Below, piece by piece: positions 10,700-23,729 of a stretch of DNA of 64,000 bases. The notes beneath the pieces were generated by a model, which did no database searches, was not told where the DNA came from, and saw nothing but the letters and a program-made list of their open reading frames with translations. The translations under genes were made by a program, and so were the position numbers. Numbering within the stretch: the first letter of the stretch is position 1; every line of letters starts with the position of its first letter. The stretch spans positions 50,119,001 to 50,183,000 of the forward strand of contig CM059582.1 in the NCBI GenBank assembly GCA_030407085.1, written 5' to 3'. This DNA is from Trichopria drosophilae (lineage: Eukaryota; Arthropoda; Insecta; Hymenoptera; Diapriidae).

Positions 10700-13190
10700 T
10701 ATGATACTACAACCAGATACTCTACTCATTTAAATTTGATGCCTTTGTAACTTGAGCAGTGTTGTAGCTAGTTCCAATACAGTGGACTGATTCGGATAAA
10801 TGGAACTTCTTTTTTGATGGGTAAATAACTTCTTTAAACTAAAAAAAAGCAATTCATTCTATTTCGAATTTCCTCTAGTTCTTATCTCCTTTTTAATTTC
10901 TATTTTATTTCAGTGACATCGAAGACCTGGATCAAAACAAAAATTTCATGAGAATTTATTTTTGCTAATCGTCACGCAGGTTGTTTCATTCATACAATTT
11001 ATATTTATTTTATTTTGTTGATGCATTTTTTTAGTCTTTAATTTTTGTCATCACGGACCTTCATATTTGTAGATTCTCTGCTGATCGTAACAGTCATGTA
11101 AGATTAACCAAGACGAATACAATAAAACGTGAGTGTTTCCTTACAATTTCAGGGTAATGGGAAGTGACTTGATCTGGGTCTCGGTTTCGGTTTTGTCATT
11201 TTGTCAGATGAATTTCTTTTATATTCTGAGATTCGCCTTTTTGATGAAAAGACAAAGTGATTATAAGCGATTTTAATTACAAATTAAATTGTTCTTTTAC
11301 AAACTTAATGGTTAAATGATAAATATAAAAATGTTTAGTTTTTGGAAATTCTTTCAAATAAACTATCAATAATAACCTAATTACATAATGTAATTTAAAA
11401 TTGACCATTTAATCGAAATTCGATTTTTTCTATGTATAATTGTAACCAATAAAATAAATCAATGTATTATTTATTATTTTATTATAAAGTAATCAAATTA
11501 TTACAAAATAGATGGAAATGATCCAGGGTTTATTCTCGAAACATTCGTTGGTATATTTTAGAAGATCATATTAGGGATACTTGTATCAAATAGGAGTTTT
11601 AAGTTGATTTACTAATTTTTAATTTATATTGTTTAATATATATGCTTCGATTTAAGTTAACTTCTGTGATTTTGGAACTATATATACCTCGTGTATTACA
11701 GAATTAATACCGAATATTACGTAATACGATGTATGAAGTGGTGATTATTTAATAATTTTTAAATTTGAAGCAAAACGTAAAATAATTGTTCATTAAAATC
11801 GATATAACTAAATGGATAAACTTCCGAAAACCTGAAAGTTTTTTAGTCGTCTGAACACAAACATTATTATGAAAATCACCTACATGAAATTTTTTAATAG
11901 CTTAGATGGTATAAGAAACAAATTTTTCATATTATTTCCCTGACAGAACATCAATGTTGCTGTAAGGTTGTAACAACCTTTCAAGTGCAGGCTTGTAACA
12001 TTACATGAAGATTGAAGACTCTAATCTTTAATTAATAAAAAACGACTTATCTACATCAAACAAAGGATTACCATCAATTAGTAAGTTTTTTATTGACAAA
12101 TAGTACGAAAATATTAATTCATTAGTAAAATTCTACTAATTTACATATAGATATTGACTTTTTAATTCAGTAGTTTGTAGAATTAGTAATAAATTGGTAG
12201 GTTTTAACTTTTCATTAGCAAAAATTATTATTAATTGATTTGGTCCCTCATTTTTCGTTTTCTAATGGCTAGTTTGTAACTAATTCAGATTTAGAGAGTA
12301 CGTTACTACCACAATCATCAACTAAACTTTTTTCTTCGACTTTACAGGACAGTGTTAAATTAATGTTACCTCTCTATAAGGTATATGTAATGTAAATATT
12401 GGTTAACATTTTGCATACTTGTGAGGGTATTATTGTATCTTAAATATGTTTATAGCATAATGTTTCTTTGTTTTTGAGTGTTATAAACTTATATACAAAT
12501 AGTACAATAACTTTAACGTAACAATAACTTTAATAATTACGGTTACATATATATCTTACAATCGAATAAATGCCCTGTCTTTCATTGCATATATGTTAAT
12601 CCTAAACACATATCCAAAGCGAGAATCTAACAGAGCTGCAAACAATGCGATAAAACCTGGCGGTGCAGTGGTAAAACTAACTAAGTACGGTAATTTATAC
12701 AAATGGTAAACTTATATTACTGTTAACATAACATTGATGTGATTAACTTTGTAACATTAATGTTTAGTTCTCTATAAGATTACCATCATCTTACGTTAAC
12801 ATTACGCCTTTAGTGACAATTCGTACTTTTCTGGAATGGTTGAGTTTTAACTATATAAAAAGTAAATCTTCCTTCCAAGAAATTTAGAGAGATAATAACT
12901 TAAGAAACCGCAAGTTTCTTAAACTATTAAAAGTAAAGAGATTTATTTTGACTTATTATTTGATATAGCGGCTATTATAACCAGGAATATTTCTGCAGAT
13001 GTTGTGAATGTTATTAGAGAGCATATGAAAATATATTAAATTGTACACATGCTCCAGTTTTCATTAAGGTTTATGTTGTTTTCGTTTAAAGCTAAAATTC
13101 TTACAAGAATGCTAACATTCATTGCAATAAAATCACAATGCAATTGGAATAAAATTATAAGAATTAAATTATTTATATTTGTAGATAATT
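10700..13190. other. A+T-rich DNA with a diverged direct repeat
   Basis: No gene recognised. A ~55-bp block at 12357-12415 recurs as a diverged direct copy at 12757-12812; both contain ATTAATGTT, CTCTATAAG and GTTAACATT. A weak inverted repeat spans roughly 12060-12250. No transposon ends were resolved. Confidence 0.45.
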
Positions 13191-13194
13191 ACAG

Positions 13195-13480
13195 ATATGT
13201 TCAGTGCACAGGAGTTGCTAAGTGATAAAGCCCCTCATCGGGCGTGTGCCTGCTATTGATCGATATCCATTCAGACGTACTTCCACTGACTATACCTGAA
13301 CGATGTCATTACCATTAATGTATGCGCTCCACTGATACCAAAATTCGATATTATCAGCAGTCGACAGTGGTAAACGATCTTGCAATTTTATTTTATATAG
13401 TCGTACAAATAACGATATAGTCCTTAATTTTAGAAATCCTGCATTGTCTATTGGGTGTAAAACAAGTAATGGGTTCAAAG
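13195..13480. other. Moderately G+C-rich unique patch
   Basis: Less A+T-rich than its flanks, with no repeat. A 62-codon minus frame at 13290-13478 has no recognisable domain. Possibly a conserved non-coding segment. Confidence 0.3.
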
Positions 13481-14029
13481 CGAAAGTTTAACAAAGGTAT
13501 TAGTTTAAAATGAACATTTTCATTAGTATCCTAGTACGGAAATGCTCAGTTATATTGCATTCAATGTGGTACAAATAAAACAAAATATTTCTTATCTTGT
13601 TGATTGATGCATTTAATTTATGTAAAGACTTCGATTAAAAATGTAGAGTTTTCATCATCAAATTTAGATTTGTGTGTTTTAGTTGCTTAACACTTCCATC
13701 TTAATCGACCTAAATGTGAGCTACAAATTAGAGGGGTTATCGCGTGGAACACCTAGCTTGCTACAGTATAGATCAATTTCGATGACCTTATTGCTAAAAC
13801 TAAAATTTTGATGTGGTAACTTTTCGTCTTTAAATGCCTTTCATTTAAAGAAATTCTGATAGGGGTATTGATGGGAAAGAGTTCTTATATTACGGCATTA
13901 GATTAAGAAAATCTAGATAAATCTAGGAATATAAATAAATGTTTTCGTAAATGCAAAGTTAGTTTAAGGAGAGTTTTCTTTACCGTAAAAGACTTAATTA
14001 TTATAACATTTTCGGGCAACTGTTTTCGA

Positions 14030-14370
14030 ATTTAGCCACCCGAGTGGAAAGCCATTCTCGAATACTTCATAACGAACGTTGCGTACTTGCGATACTATAC
14101 GTTTTACTATAAGTTTGCTTAATTCCGCTAATGGAGATTAGCTGGCGGGCAGGCATAAAATAATATTAAGCGAAACGCTGCTGGGCCTCCGCAACATGGG
14201 CTTAGGGCATAATCCACCTTAATTCTCGTAGGGATTATTTTCCGGAGTACACCCTTGTCAACTAGCACCGCTGTAACGTCGAATGTGCGATACGAATTCC
14301 ACCTATGGTTCCCGAAAATTCTTTTCGAAAATATCGAGTCCTTGAAAATCAAGTTGATTATAAGCCATGA
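14030..14370. other. G+C-rich unique island 3
   Basis: Distinct from the flanks, with homeodomain-type core sites such as GCTAATGGAGATTAGC near 14128-14143. A 74-codon minus frame is unremarkable. Candidate regulatory element; inference from composition and TAAT cores only. Confidence 0.4.
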
Positions 14371-14399
14371 ATTGGCTACGATGGATTAAGATCATTAAC

Positions 14400-16300
14400 G
14401 TAGTATTAGTAATTTCAAATGTTTAATTGTAATAATTGATTTCTTCAGTTCATTAGTTTACATTTTAATGAAACAATTATGCCAAATTGTCAACTGCAAA
14501 CTGATACGTGTTATCTCGAGTATGTGGTATGTCGGTATACCTCAATGTAAACAGGACAATACCTATAGTCGGTATATGTCCAATGACATGGATAGCCCTC
14601 TATTCACTATGACGCAAATTGTTGCGTATTACAATTGAACAGTACAGAGAAGTTAATATCACTGCACACGTAATATACAGCATTAGTATTGTGGTTTAAA
14701 TATGTTTACGGAACAACTTATGCAGCGGAAAAACAAGTAGTTATGACGATGTAAATAAACATTTTCTCTAAAAATAACTTAAAAGTAGGTTCGAGTAACA
14801 ATTAATACCAAACTATTCTTAATCCAATGAGATCCTAAAATTTCATAGTTTTTTTAAATACTATATGAAATTTTTTATAGTTACATGTTCCACCTAATAC
14901 AATAATAATCCTTAAAGCTGCACTACGAGTCGTTAGTCTTTATCTGAGTACAATTTAAACAGGTATATTGTGTAACATATAATAAATTTAAAGAAAATTA
15001 GAGCAGGTTACGGTCACAAACCGGCCAACCCTGTACATAAATTGTGTCTGGAAACAGTAAAGTAACAGGCCTATTTATAATGACAAATGATCGGCAATTA
15101 TCTTCCTGTTTTGACTACTATTTGAGCTGAATAGAAAGATTTGATACAAATACGTTTCCTGCCTCTTCAAGCTAATTAAACCATCATTCTTTCAAATAGT
15201 TTTTTTAATGTTTACTATATTAGTTACAAACCAATTTATAAACATACTAAAAGTATTAAAGTTTTAATCCCGTCTTTGAGTATTATCGGATTATTTAAAT
15301 GAATAGTTATTCATCCGAAAGTTTCATTGTCTTTAATTTACAAACTGGATAATTGGAAATGGGATGGAATTAATTAAATACCTAAATTTGACTACAAATT
15401 ATCCCTCATTTAGTCGTTAATTGATTGCAGAGTACACATTCAAATAGCTGAAATGAATTATTAAATGTCCATTATAAAAATAGTGCAATGTTGTTTTAAA
15501 ATTAATGAATTACTTGTAAATCAAAAACATCATTTCCAAGATGTACAACGTTACAAATGTTTATTTTGAAAGCTGTCAAGTTCAATTGTCGTGGAAAAAG
15601 CACTCTGCAATTTATAACACAATAACGACACCATGAAAATGGCACACTGTATATTGCCGAACTGCCAGTCTAGTAAATAATCTACGAGTCTGCTATTGAC
15701 ACATTGCAGAATTACTACCGCAGCACAGTGGCGTTTTTAGGAGAAATGCAAGCTCTAACAATAAATCCGCAAAGTAATTCACATGCGTAATTGCGTAGCG
15801 CTCTAGGCTGGGAATTCCATAATTAAACTTTTCAACGCGTACACTCATTTCGGTTACTTGCATTGTTCGCAACATGTCTGACTACTTCACACGACGCATA
15901 TATATTTCGTATATTCATATACGAGGGTCACTTAATTACCTTCCAGTAGAATTGTTTGTTTTTTTATTTCAAAGTTTAACGGGCTTTGACAAAAATATAG
16001 CTACAGTTAGAGTAACGTGACTTTATGGTGCTTTAAAACCGAAGTGGATAATTGCATCGAGAAGCACGAGAACGTTAAACACATTGAACATGATTCCAAT
16101 TTGCCTGGTATTTATGTGAAATGAACTAAAAGATATTTGCTTACTCGTGCAACATAAAATTTTATGATAATCCATTGTTTTAATTGAAATTTAATCACTG
16201 TATTAACATTCTTTGGACTTTTCTATGTGTTTAGTAACGGAGCATTGTTTTTCTTGATGAGTTTAATTTGTTCTGCGGTTCGGCTTAAAAAAAGATTAGT
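14400..16300. other. A+T-rich DNA with one mixed patch
   Basis: The patch near 15640-15890 is less A+T-rich; a 60-codon minus frame there (15693-15875) has no recognisable domain. No transposon ends or RNA genes noticed. Confidence 0.5.
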
Positions 16301-16319
16301 TACAAATCGCATCCTAAGT

Positions 16320-16570
16320 ATGTCGATATATGTTTTCACTGGTTCGTCGCGACTTTGCTAGATTGCTCGATTAGTTTCGTGTGCTATTCCACACTCCGGG
16401 CACGAACGATTCTGCGGATGGCAATATTTTCCAAACGTATCCGTAAAAGGATATTTTTGTCACAGCCACAATATACTTATTTCACGATTTCTGAAATCGG
16501 CAGCTTCCGCTCGATTTGACGCGATTGATCAATTTGCTCTGCGACAATATTACAAAAGTTAAGAACAGTG
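16320..16570. other. Weak G+C-rich patch
   Basis: Contains several CpGs and CACTCCGGGCACG. Unique within the window, no coding signal. Confidence 0.3.
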
Positions 16571-17465
16571 TATATGAAACCTGCTTTGAAACTGTGAGAG
16601 CAGATCGGAAATTCTTGTCGGAAACTTCAGTAACTTTGCTGATTGCGTCTTTACTTTGGTACAGCGAACAGAAAATAATTGAATATTAAAAAGACTGTCA
16701 TGACGAAGTATGCGATGAAATGTGCTCGAAATTTGAATAATTGAGTTTGCTGAAAATTTGTTGGTAATGTAATTTTAGTCGAATATGCTAGTATATTTTT
16801 ATTAATTTTGAGAGTACTTTATGCATCAGGTAAAGAGGAATAAACATAATTTATTTATTTATTTGAGCATCTACCGATTCAAAATGTATTTATAAATAAA
16901 TTAAGAAAGTAAGCGCAATTTGAATAACAATAAAATTAGACTTGAATAAATAGATGTATAAAAACGCTGGAATGAAAACCTAAGTATACTATTTCTATCG
17001 CAAATACTTCGAAAATGCTGTAAAACAAAAGACTGTTCCCGATTGGTAAATAAGGTGGCTATTTGCTAAGAGTCTTATTAATAAATTCATGCCCGATAAC
17101 TGATCCACAGTCAAAGTTGTTAAAACGTGGGAGTCCTACAATTTTATAATCGCAGGAATAGAGGAGAAATTAGCATTTAATCATTCAAGAAATCCTACCT
17201 TTAAAGGCTTTGACTATTGTTCGAATCTTTTCGGTAAACTTAAAACTGTTATATATAAGATGACACCAATATCAGAATACTTATACTGCTTGAAGAGGTT
17301 CCGTACCTATTAAATATGAATATACCATTGGTGAAGTATTCTTACTGTACTTTATTGATTGCCATTTATGGATGCTTAGTTTAACATTATTTAATGCTGA
17401 CTATTCACAAGCGAATTTAAATCAAGCAATGGATTAGAAGCGCCATCTGGAGAATTTTCCGAACA
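16570..17465. other. A+T-rich DNA, nothing recognised
   Basis: No gene, repeat or transposon end noticed up to the element that begins at 17474. Confidence 0.5.
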
Positions 17466-17473
17466 AAATATCT

Positions 17474-17730
17474 GGGTCTACCTCAAAAACCCGACAAATC
17501 ACAAAACAGATACTTAAAAAACCTGACATTCAAAAACCACACGTTTTAAAAAACAGACATTCAAAACCCAGACATTTCAAAAAACAGATATTCAAAAACT
17601 AGACAATTCAAAACAGACATTAAAATCCGGACAATGTCAGAAATGCAGACATATTTTGAAAGTCTGTTTTTTTTAAATGTCTGGTTTTTGAATCTCTGGC
17701 TTTTGAATGTCGGGTTTTTGAAGTGCACCC
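17474..17730. mobile_element. Foldback hAT-like MITE, family B copy 1, exact 8-bp TSD
   Basis: The 257-bp element starts GGGTCTACCTCAAAAACC and ends with the inverted form of GGGTGCACTTCAAAAACC. It is flanked by perfect direct repeats AAATATCT at 17466-17473 and 17731-17738. The left two thirds consist of about ten units of ~13-17 nt like TTCAAAAACCAGACA; the right third carries four to five units of the reverse complement. No transposase is present. An 8-bp duplication is typical of hAT elements, so this is probably a non-autonomous hAT derivative with expanded subterminal repeats. The open frame across the right arm (QKPDIQKPEIQKPDI) is an artefact of the repeats. Confidence 0.85.
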
Positions 17731-18599
17731 AAATATCTTAATATTATCTGCATTAATTTAAAAGTTTGAGTTTTTGATCCGCATATATAAATAGTATGAA
17801 CCCAGTGAACAGCAAAGGTAACATTAGTAAATCGGGATATAGAATCTTTCAAACTCAAAATCAATGCCCAAAGTAAATGTAATTTTTAACTGACTTTATT
17901 ATAGGTAATTACTAAAGGTATCAAAACCTTGGCAAAATCTATAGGTAGATTATATCCACCTGTGACACATTATCCATTGTCGAAGAGACATTGTAATGGT
18001 ACAATATGCCAACAGACTAGTCGCAGTTGATTTAGCCTCCACGATACCATGGCGTCGTGGGAATATTATGTCGATAGAACCAACTATTAGTTTCAACTAT
18101 CAGCTATTTTGTAATTATATGTAGAATGGAAAAGATGTCCTGATTATTAGCACATTTATAGATCAGAGTAATAGAGAACTGCTTCTACATACCTGGAAAT
18201 GTAAAACCAAGAATCCGACAATACCTTTCTGAAAGTTTTCAATGTGTTACATCCAAATCTGAATTTTACAACCCCAGGACATTACTTTTAGAGATATTCT
18301 AAAGTAATACAGCTGCAAGTGGGCTGTTTTGTTATATTTAAGGTCATGCAAGGTCAGGAAACAATTTAATTTTCATAAAGATCTGTGGCTACTTCTGAAA
18401 TACTCCTCTTTAAAAATCCATTCCGAAAAGTCAAAAATACTTTATATCTCTCTGGGAAATCGTCTGTTGGATTTACTGTTCTTAGTAATTGGCTTGCTGT
18501 AATTATCTCCTTTATTGCGCTGGCAAAACCGAGCACACACAATGATATGTACAATGACCTTTATAGAATAATGGGATCGCGAAATACAAAAGTGAAGTT

Positions 18600-18891
18600 T
18601 GAGTTCAAACATTCAAAATGCCAAATCTAAAGCGGCGGAGAAATCGATCAGACTAGCATTAAAATTGGTACTCATGAGTGATTGGAGTCGTGGAACACAA
18701 GTCAGTTTCGAAAATTAGAAATGGCGGATCCAATATTGCAGGCAAATCGAACTTGTTTAACAGTTGATGCTAGCGAGGTTATGAACTGAAGGGGGAATAA
18801 GACGTCTTATTTCATATTATTTTTGAAAACCCTATTCATTTTTTTAATTTTCTCGACACATTGGACCCGCTATTTTGAATGTTTGAACTCA
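18600..18891. mobile_element. 292-bp element with perfect 20-bp inverted ends
   Basis: TGAGTTCAAACATTCAAAAT at 18600-18619 is exactly reverse-complementary to 18872-18891. The interior has ATGGCGGATCCAAT (near 18720), a motif echoed in inverted form next to the right end and seen in variants at 28028-28050, 33050-33062 and 37370-37385. Target duplication is not clear. Non-autonomous DNA repeat of unknown family. Confidence 0.6.
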
Positions 18892-18982
18892 GCGAAGCTA
18901 TAAAGTATAAAGTATTTATAACTAGATATGTCCTCAATGTTGCCTGTGTGATAATCCGAGCTGGAACTGCAAATTAATGTTA

Positions 18983-19063
18983 CACACAGAAAAATAATTA
19001 GTCAATTTAACTCAATGATGAGTTATCCTGTGGGTATCACTAATTATTTAGAAGTTTCTGTAG
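18983..19063. mobile_element. Small palindromic MITE-like sequence with ACAGAAA ends
   Basis: Left end CACACAGAAAAATAATTAGT follows TA. The right end ACTAATTATTTAGAAGTTTCTGTA mirrors it with a short insertion (core TAATTAGT / ACTAATTA). The centre, AACTCAATGATGAGTT, is itself symmetrical. Probably a degraded relative of the CACAGA-type MITEs at 26771, 40753 and 43261. Confidence 0.4.
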
Positions 19064-19539
19064 CTGCCTATAAGTCAGACAATTAAACGAAAATAGCCAT
19101 TTTTACTAATTTTTAACTAAACTTAATTTTAGTCAAGTTAATTAAATGCAGGTTCAAACCAGAAAAGATTTAGTCAGATAACTTACCGTCAATTCTTTTT
19201 CTTAGTATAACAGCAGTAAGATGAAGAAACCATTTCTCAGAGAAAAATAAAATTTGTTATGTTCTTTTGAGGTCAAATTTGGATTCAGCACGCCAAAAAC
19301 CTTCGAGGAAGTATTGTCTGCTTTTTGGTTTTGGTGGTTAATAAATTTTGTTGGCTTTTGTCGTTATTCTTTTAAGTTCTGTCAAAAAGTGGTCAAAATA
19401 ATAAAGTATGGAAAAAGTCGAAAACACTTCAGATTGTTTATTGTTTCTCTTGAAAAATAGGGTTCACCAATATTTACTAATAAAACGAACTAGGGTTTGA
19501 AATTCCATTCGAATGTTGGGATTATCATGGATGAAATCT

Positions 19540-19850
19540 GAGTTCGGAAAAAATGCGGGCGATAAATTAAAGGCTCTCGTGATCGCCGGTTACACTTGTC
19601 GCAATACATACATTGGATACCTATCGGTTATGAAGCCGATGGCTCGTGCATATCGCAGCATCGCAGTGCGCACCTCCGCCTACAGAGATGACACTGGTGT
19701 TAAATTTACACCAAGGTAAATGTCACGGACATTTGGCCGTTGGGGCGATAAAACTTTGGAGCGGGGTCGCCGAATATCCGGCGAATAAACGGAAGATGAA
19801 AGCGATAGTGCCGTGCCATTGCGATTAATCTTGACGGGGGTTCCCTTTAT
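19540..19850. other. G+C-rich unique island 4
   Basis: Raised G+C and CpG between A+T-rich flanks. Overlapping short plus frames (19513-19719, 19646-19828) are domain-free. Contains TGGTGTTAAATTTACACCA, a near-perfect palindrome at 19697-19715. Candidate regulatory element. Confidence 0.4.
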
Positions 19851-20617
19851 TAACTTCTATCGCCAAAATAAACAAAGAACTTTAATTCCTCACGTTAATT
19901 CGAATATTTCAACTCTGCGGCGTCTGCACAGCCAATGCGGAAAAAAGTTTATGTCAACAAAATCGTTTCGCCAGTTTCTGCTGGGTTGGTTTGTCGTTTT
20001 AACGAAACTTTTTACTCGCAAAATTTCATTTCTTAGGTAAATTGGCGATTGAATTTTGTTTTTGTTCCTATTTTGTTTGATTTTAATCGAACAAATTTTT
20101 TGTTTAAATACACATACTAAGCATTTTTTTGTGCGAAATTTGAATGTAGCAGACAACCTTACAAAATAGCAGTTGCGCAATGATGAAGAAATTATCAGGA
20201 AGGAAGCGATATCCATGTTAAGGAAGCGATAGGATAATTGTTATCGTAGTTAACTAGTGCTCGTCATCATATTTATTAACTTCAAAGACTGCGATGCTGT
20301 ATTTAATACCACCAATATTTAGGTACAATCAACTAAGGCCATCTAACAAACAGTTGAATAATTTAAAGTATTTTTAATGTTTGGTATCTTAAGTCACGAC
20401 TTTAATCTGTACTCTCAACTACCTAATTATGTATCAGACAATGATTTTCCAACTGACTTCCATAATTTTAGTTTTTCCTCAATGGCTAGTCCAAGAATTA
20501 TCTCCTTCGATGAAACTTCAGACTTATCTTAAGTATATCCGAATATTTTCATCGATTTCATTAACTGTCACAAAATGACTAAACTATGTTTAATCCAAAC
20601 AGCACAAGCCCATCCCA

Positions 20618-20683
20618 GGACGTCCTCAGGAGCCCTTGAGGAACTCCCGAGGACCAAAAGCGGATATTTGGACGTCCTCAGGA
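20618..20683. repeat. Repeated palindromic GGACGTCC motif
   Basis: The 14-mer GGACGTCCTCAGGA occurs exactly at 20618-20631 and 20670-20683. Around it are further variants of CCCAGGA, CCCGAGGAC and CTCGAGAC within 20605-20712. The base composition is unlike the flanks. Looks like a short mobile or satellite fragment; no ends resolved. Confidence 0.45.
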
Positions 20684-20719
20684 TCTCCCCAGGATATCTC
20701 GAGACGGATTGTACTTTTC

Positions 20720-23610
20720 GAGAAATGCTACAGCAATTAAAAAAATTGGTTTCAAGAACTATTTCTTAATAATCTCAATAATAAAGTTCAGGATTTGCTT
20801 TGAACATTTTTATAATTGACTACACAAAATTCAGGTAATTAAAGACTATATTAGTTCATATGAAAATACATTCTATCAATACTAAACATCATCTATCTCG
20901 TCTATAATTTCGAATTAGTGCACATAACAGTGTGATCCACAGTACTAATTCGTAATTATAAATGATTTTCCTTTTACCTATAGCGTTCACGCACCAAACG
21001 TACCACAGGATTCGTTGGCCTATATGAGAAGTTGATCCAATAGTTGAGCCGCTAAGAGGATTTCAAGCATCCGTTATCATTGTGGAGCACCTAGCCTGCA
21101 CAGCGTATTCACAAATACGCTCGTAATAAGTACCATTACAATTTTGTTGTTACGTGGCTTTCCGAGAATTGACGCTCATTATTTTTCGGAAGAATTTGTG
21201 GCTAATTAGTGTTCTATGCGCTTTTGAGTACTCAAAATCCTTGTATAACGAACTGTAAAAAGCAATTTTGATGTCAATCCAGTGTGGCTTTTACTGGGCA
21301 AACTTTATTCCTTTCAAAACATAACTATTTATTATTTTCATATATAATTCTAGGGTATTCATTATTGATAATAAAATTACTTATTTATGAATTGGTTGAT
21401 TAGAAATACGTACATTCACTATATATTTTAAACTAAAGTAAAAGAATGTTTTTGATGTTTCAGCCAAAAGTATATTTCTTAAGAAAAATTCTAGCAAAAA
21501 CATTTAATGTTTTGATGAATCTTTGGGCATGGTTTCTCTTTCTGCCTCTTCATATCTCTTTCTCTCTTGTACAGTTTCGATTAATTTTAATAAATTCAAG
21601 AGTAAACAAATTAATTTTAATTAATATCAAATATTCCTCAATTATTGGCTTCATATATGGTTCAAATATGACAACTACAATTTTAATGTATTTTTTCAAA
21701 ACAAATATTGTAATATTTCCAACATATTTCCCCGAGGTCTCGTTAAGCATCGAATATTGGAAACTGCCATATGTTTTAACGTGCTTTAGCCAGATCACTC
21801 GAGCACATCAGCTCGTTCGTCAAACCAACTCGATATTCTTATGAATCGAACGAGGATTACATTTTTGCGCAGTATTTATTCTGTACTCGTCGATGATATC
21901 ATCGACTTTTTATGCTTTCGCATTATAAAAACATCATGGTTAGTAAATTTTTACTTTTACTTCACAAAAAATTGGATTTAAGTTTCCAAGAGAAGCTACG
22001 TAGTTCTGGTAGGAAATAAATACACGATATAAGTACAAAAAAGTGGAAGAAATTTGACACTTCTGCTGGTTTTAAAAGTTCTCATCTTTCCTGTATTCGT
22101 TTTGTTGAGCTTTTACAGAGGAAGAGATGCCAGTTGTACATTAAAAAGTTGCATACATTCTGTAAAAAGCCTGGAGGTTTCAGCTGCTGAATTTCAGCAT
22201 ACATATGTTCCATATAAGTATAGCGGAGAGATATTTTTTTAAACATCTCCTAAAACAAATCAAGAGTGTTATTTCGATCTGGAATGGAGTATATATTTAC
22301 TATAAGACAAAAAATGGCCAAACCATAAAAGGTAGCGAAAATATGACTTGATAGATGTGTAGTACTTCAGCAATTATTACCATTTCAGCGAGAAGTGTCG
22401 TATATATAAAAGGGAATTGATAGGATACAGTATGATGTTATTAAAAGATTACAGGTAAATTCACACCATTTTTATCCTACCAGAGACAATGTTGATAAAC
22501 TAAGCAAACATGGAGATATTGAACTATGTGTTATATAGGCTGCTCATCACTATAATCATGGACAAATAGTAAAGATTAATTGTGATATTGTCTGCTTATT
22601 ACTTTGAAATCATTTATTTTTTTTATTTCTAAATGCTTTTTTTTAATTTTTTTTTAAATCTATTGTTTTTCTAACTCAAAACCTAATCATCGTATTGATT
22701 TGAAAATTTGAGTATTGGGTTTTTTTTTGCATACACAAAAAATATTATAGTTAGTTAAACGACTGTGAACTTTGTTGGCGAAATTTAAATTTCCATTTCT
22801 TTTATTATAATTTGGTTGTAATAATAATAAGTTCATTATATGGCAAGTATTGGACCAAACGCGTATTTTACAATTACATCACGTTAAGTGTATTATTGGC
22901 AATAATTTAAAATAATAGGGGACAGTCAACATTTTTTTAAGATTATTCAGATTGTGTCATCCCTGAAGGTCATATTCTTATAAATTGTAGTTTAGATAAA
23001 TATTTCTGCGTTTGGTGGTAATTTTCTAATTGTCGTATGTTATACACAACTTTTCCATGTGTACAGTAGAATAAAATCAGTGAAAACTAGTTAATCTTCT
23101 ACCATTCTGAATCTGAGACTTTCAAATTTTAAAACCAACACAAGATTAATTACAAAGTTTTTCGAATTTTCACTTTTATCAATTTCAAAATGAGCGAGGG
23201 AATGTAGATTTTTTATGCTGAAAATGAAACTCATTATAAAATTGCTTCGGCGCGTTGGACTATTTTGAAATTCAAGCTCAATTATTTAAAAATTGCTATT
23301 TTAGTCATTTTTGTGATTTTGTTTAGAGAACGAAAAATGTTTGCAATTTTGACAGTTTTATAGCATTGCATTTTTTCAAAATCATTCTACGAGTAAAAAA
23401 AAATGATACAATTTTGTAATCCAGACTTTTAGTCACCCGAACTATAGGCCTGCAGCGCAGATGTTCTTTGTTTTACTGTTTAGTTATCACTAATTATTTA
23501 CTAATTTAACAAAGAAATTAAACATTCAAAACGGTGGATAAAAATTTCAAGAATATTCTATCAAATTTCCCATTATTTTTGTCTGAATTTCTCATTTGTG
23601 TCCTGTTCCG
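20720..23610. other. A+T-rich DNA with a small mixed patch at 20980-21200
   Basis: No gene recognised. The 132-codon frame at 21446-21844 is hydrophobic, A+T-driven and domain-free. A 55-codon frame near 22025-22190 is basic and Cys-containing but too short to call. A TATA-like sequence occurs at 22403-22414. Confidence 0.5.
22403..22414 (+). promoter_or_regulatory. Strong TATA-box match
   Basis: TATATAAAAGGG matches the metazoan TATA consensus well. An initiator-like ACAGT lies at 22427-22431, about 26 bp from the first T. No open frame of note follows, so a real transcript is unproven; chance matches are expected in A+T-rich DNA. Confidence 0.22.
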
Positions 23611-23613
23611 TTA

Positions 23614-23722
23614 TACCTTGGTAGAAATCTGTCCAGTGTTTTTTTACCTTATACCTTTAACATAGAAAATTGTAAACTGGATAGAAACTAACAAAAAACT
23701 GGATTCATTTTCTACTAGGGTA
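23614..23722. mobile_element. 109-bp MITE, TA-bounded, same family as 3382-3493
   Basis: Left end TACCTTGGTAGAAAT and right end ATTTTCTACTAGGGTA are inverted repeats beginning and ending in TA. Subterminal CCAGT (left) and ACTGG (right) are also mirrored. No coding capacity. Confidence 0.65.
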
Positions 23723-23729
23723 TTTTTCA

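Noticed and set aside
12060..12250. Weak inverted repeat around TCAATTAGTAA / TTAATTGATTT
   Set aside because: Matches are short and A+T-rich and no consistent symmetry axis could be held.
17640..17735. Repeated QKPDI/QKPEI peptide
   Set aside because: It is the translation of the foldback element's inverted micro-repeats, not a protein repeat.
13744..21110. Similar 22-mers GTGGAACACCTAGCTTGC (13744) and GTGGAGCACCTAGCCTGC (21081)
   Set aside because: Isolated match without extension; could be chance or a shared binding site.
21446..21844. 132-codon hydrophobic plus-strand frame
   Set aside because: A+T-driven composition, an overlapping frame on the other strand and no recognisable family. 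A chemoreceptor fragment was considered but no motif supports it.
22025..22190. ~55-codon basic, Cys-containing frame downstream of a possible splice region
   Set aside because: Too short and without a recognisable domain. It also lies upstream of, not after, the TATA-like box at 22403.
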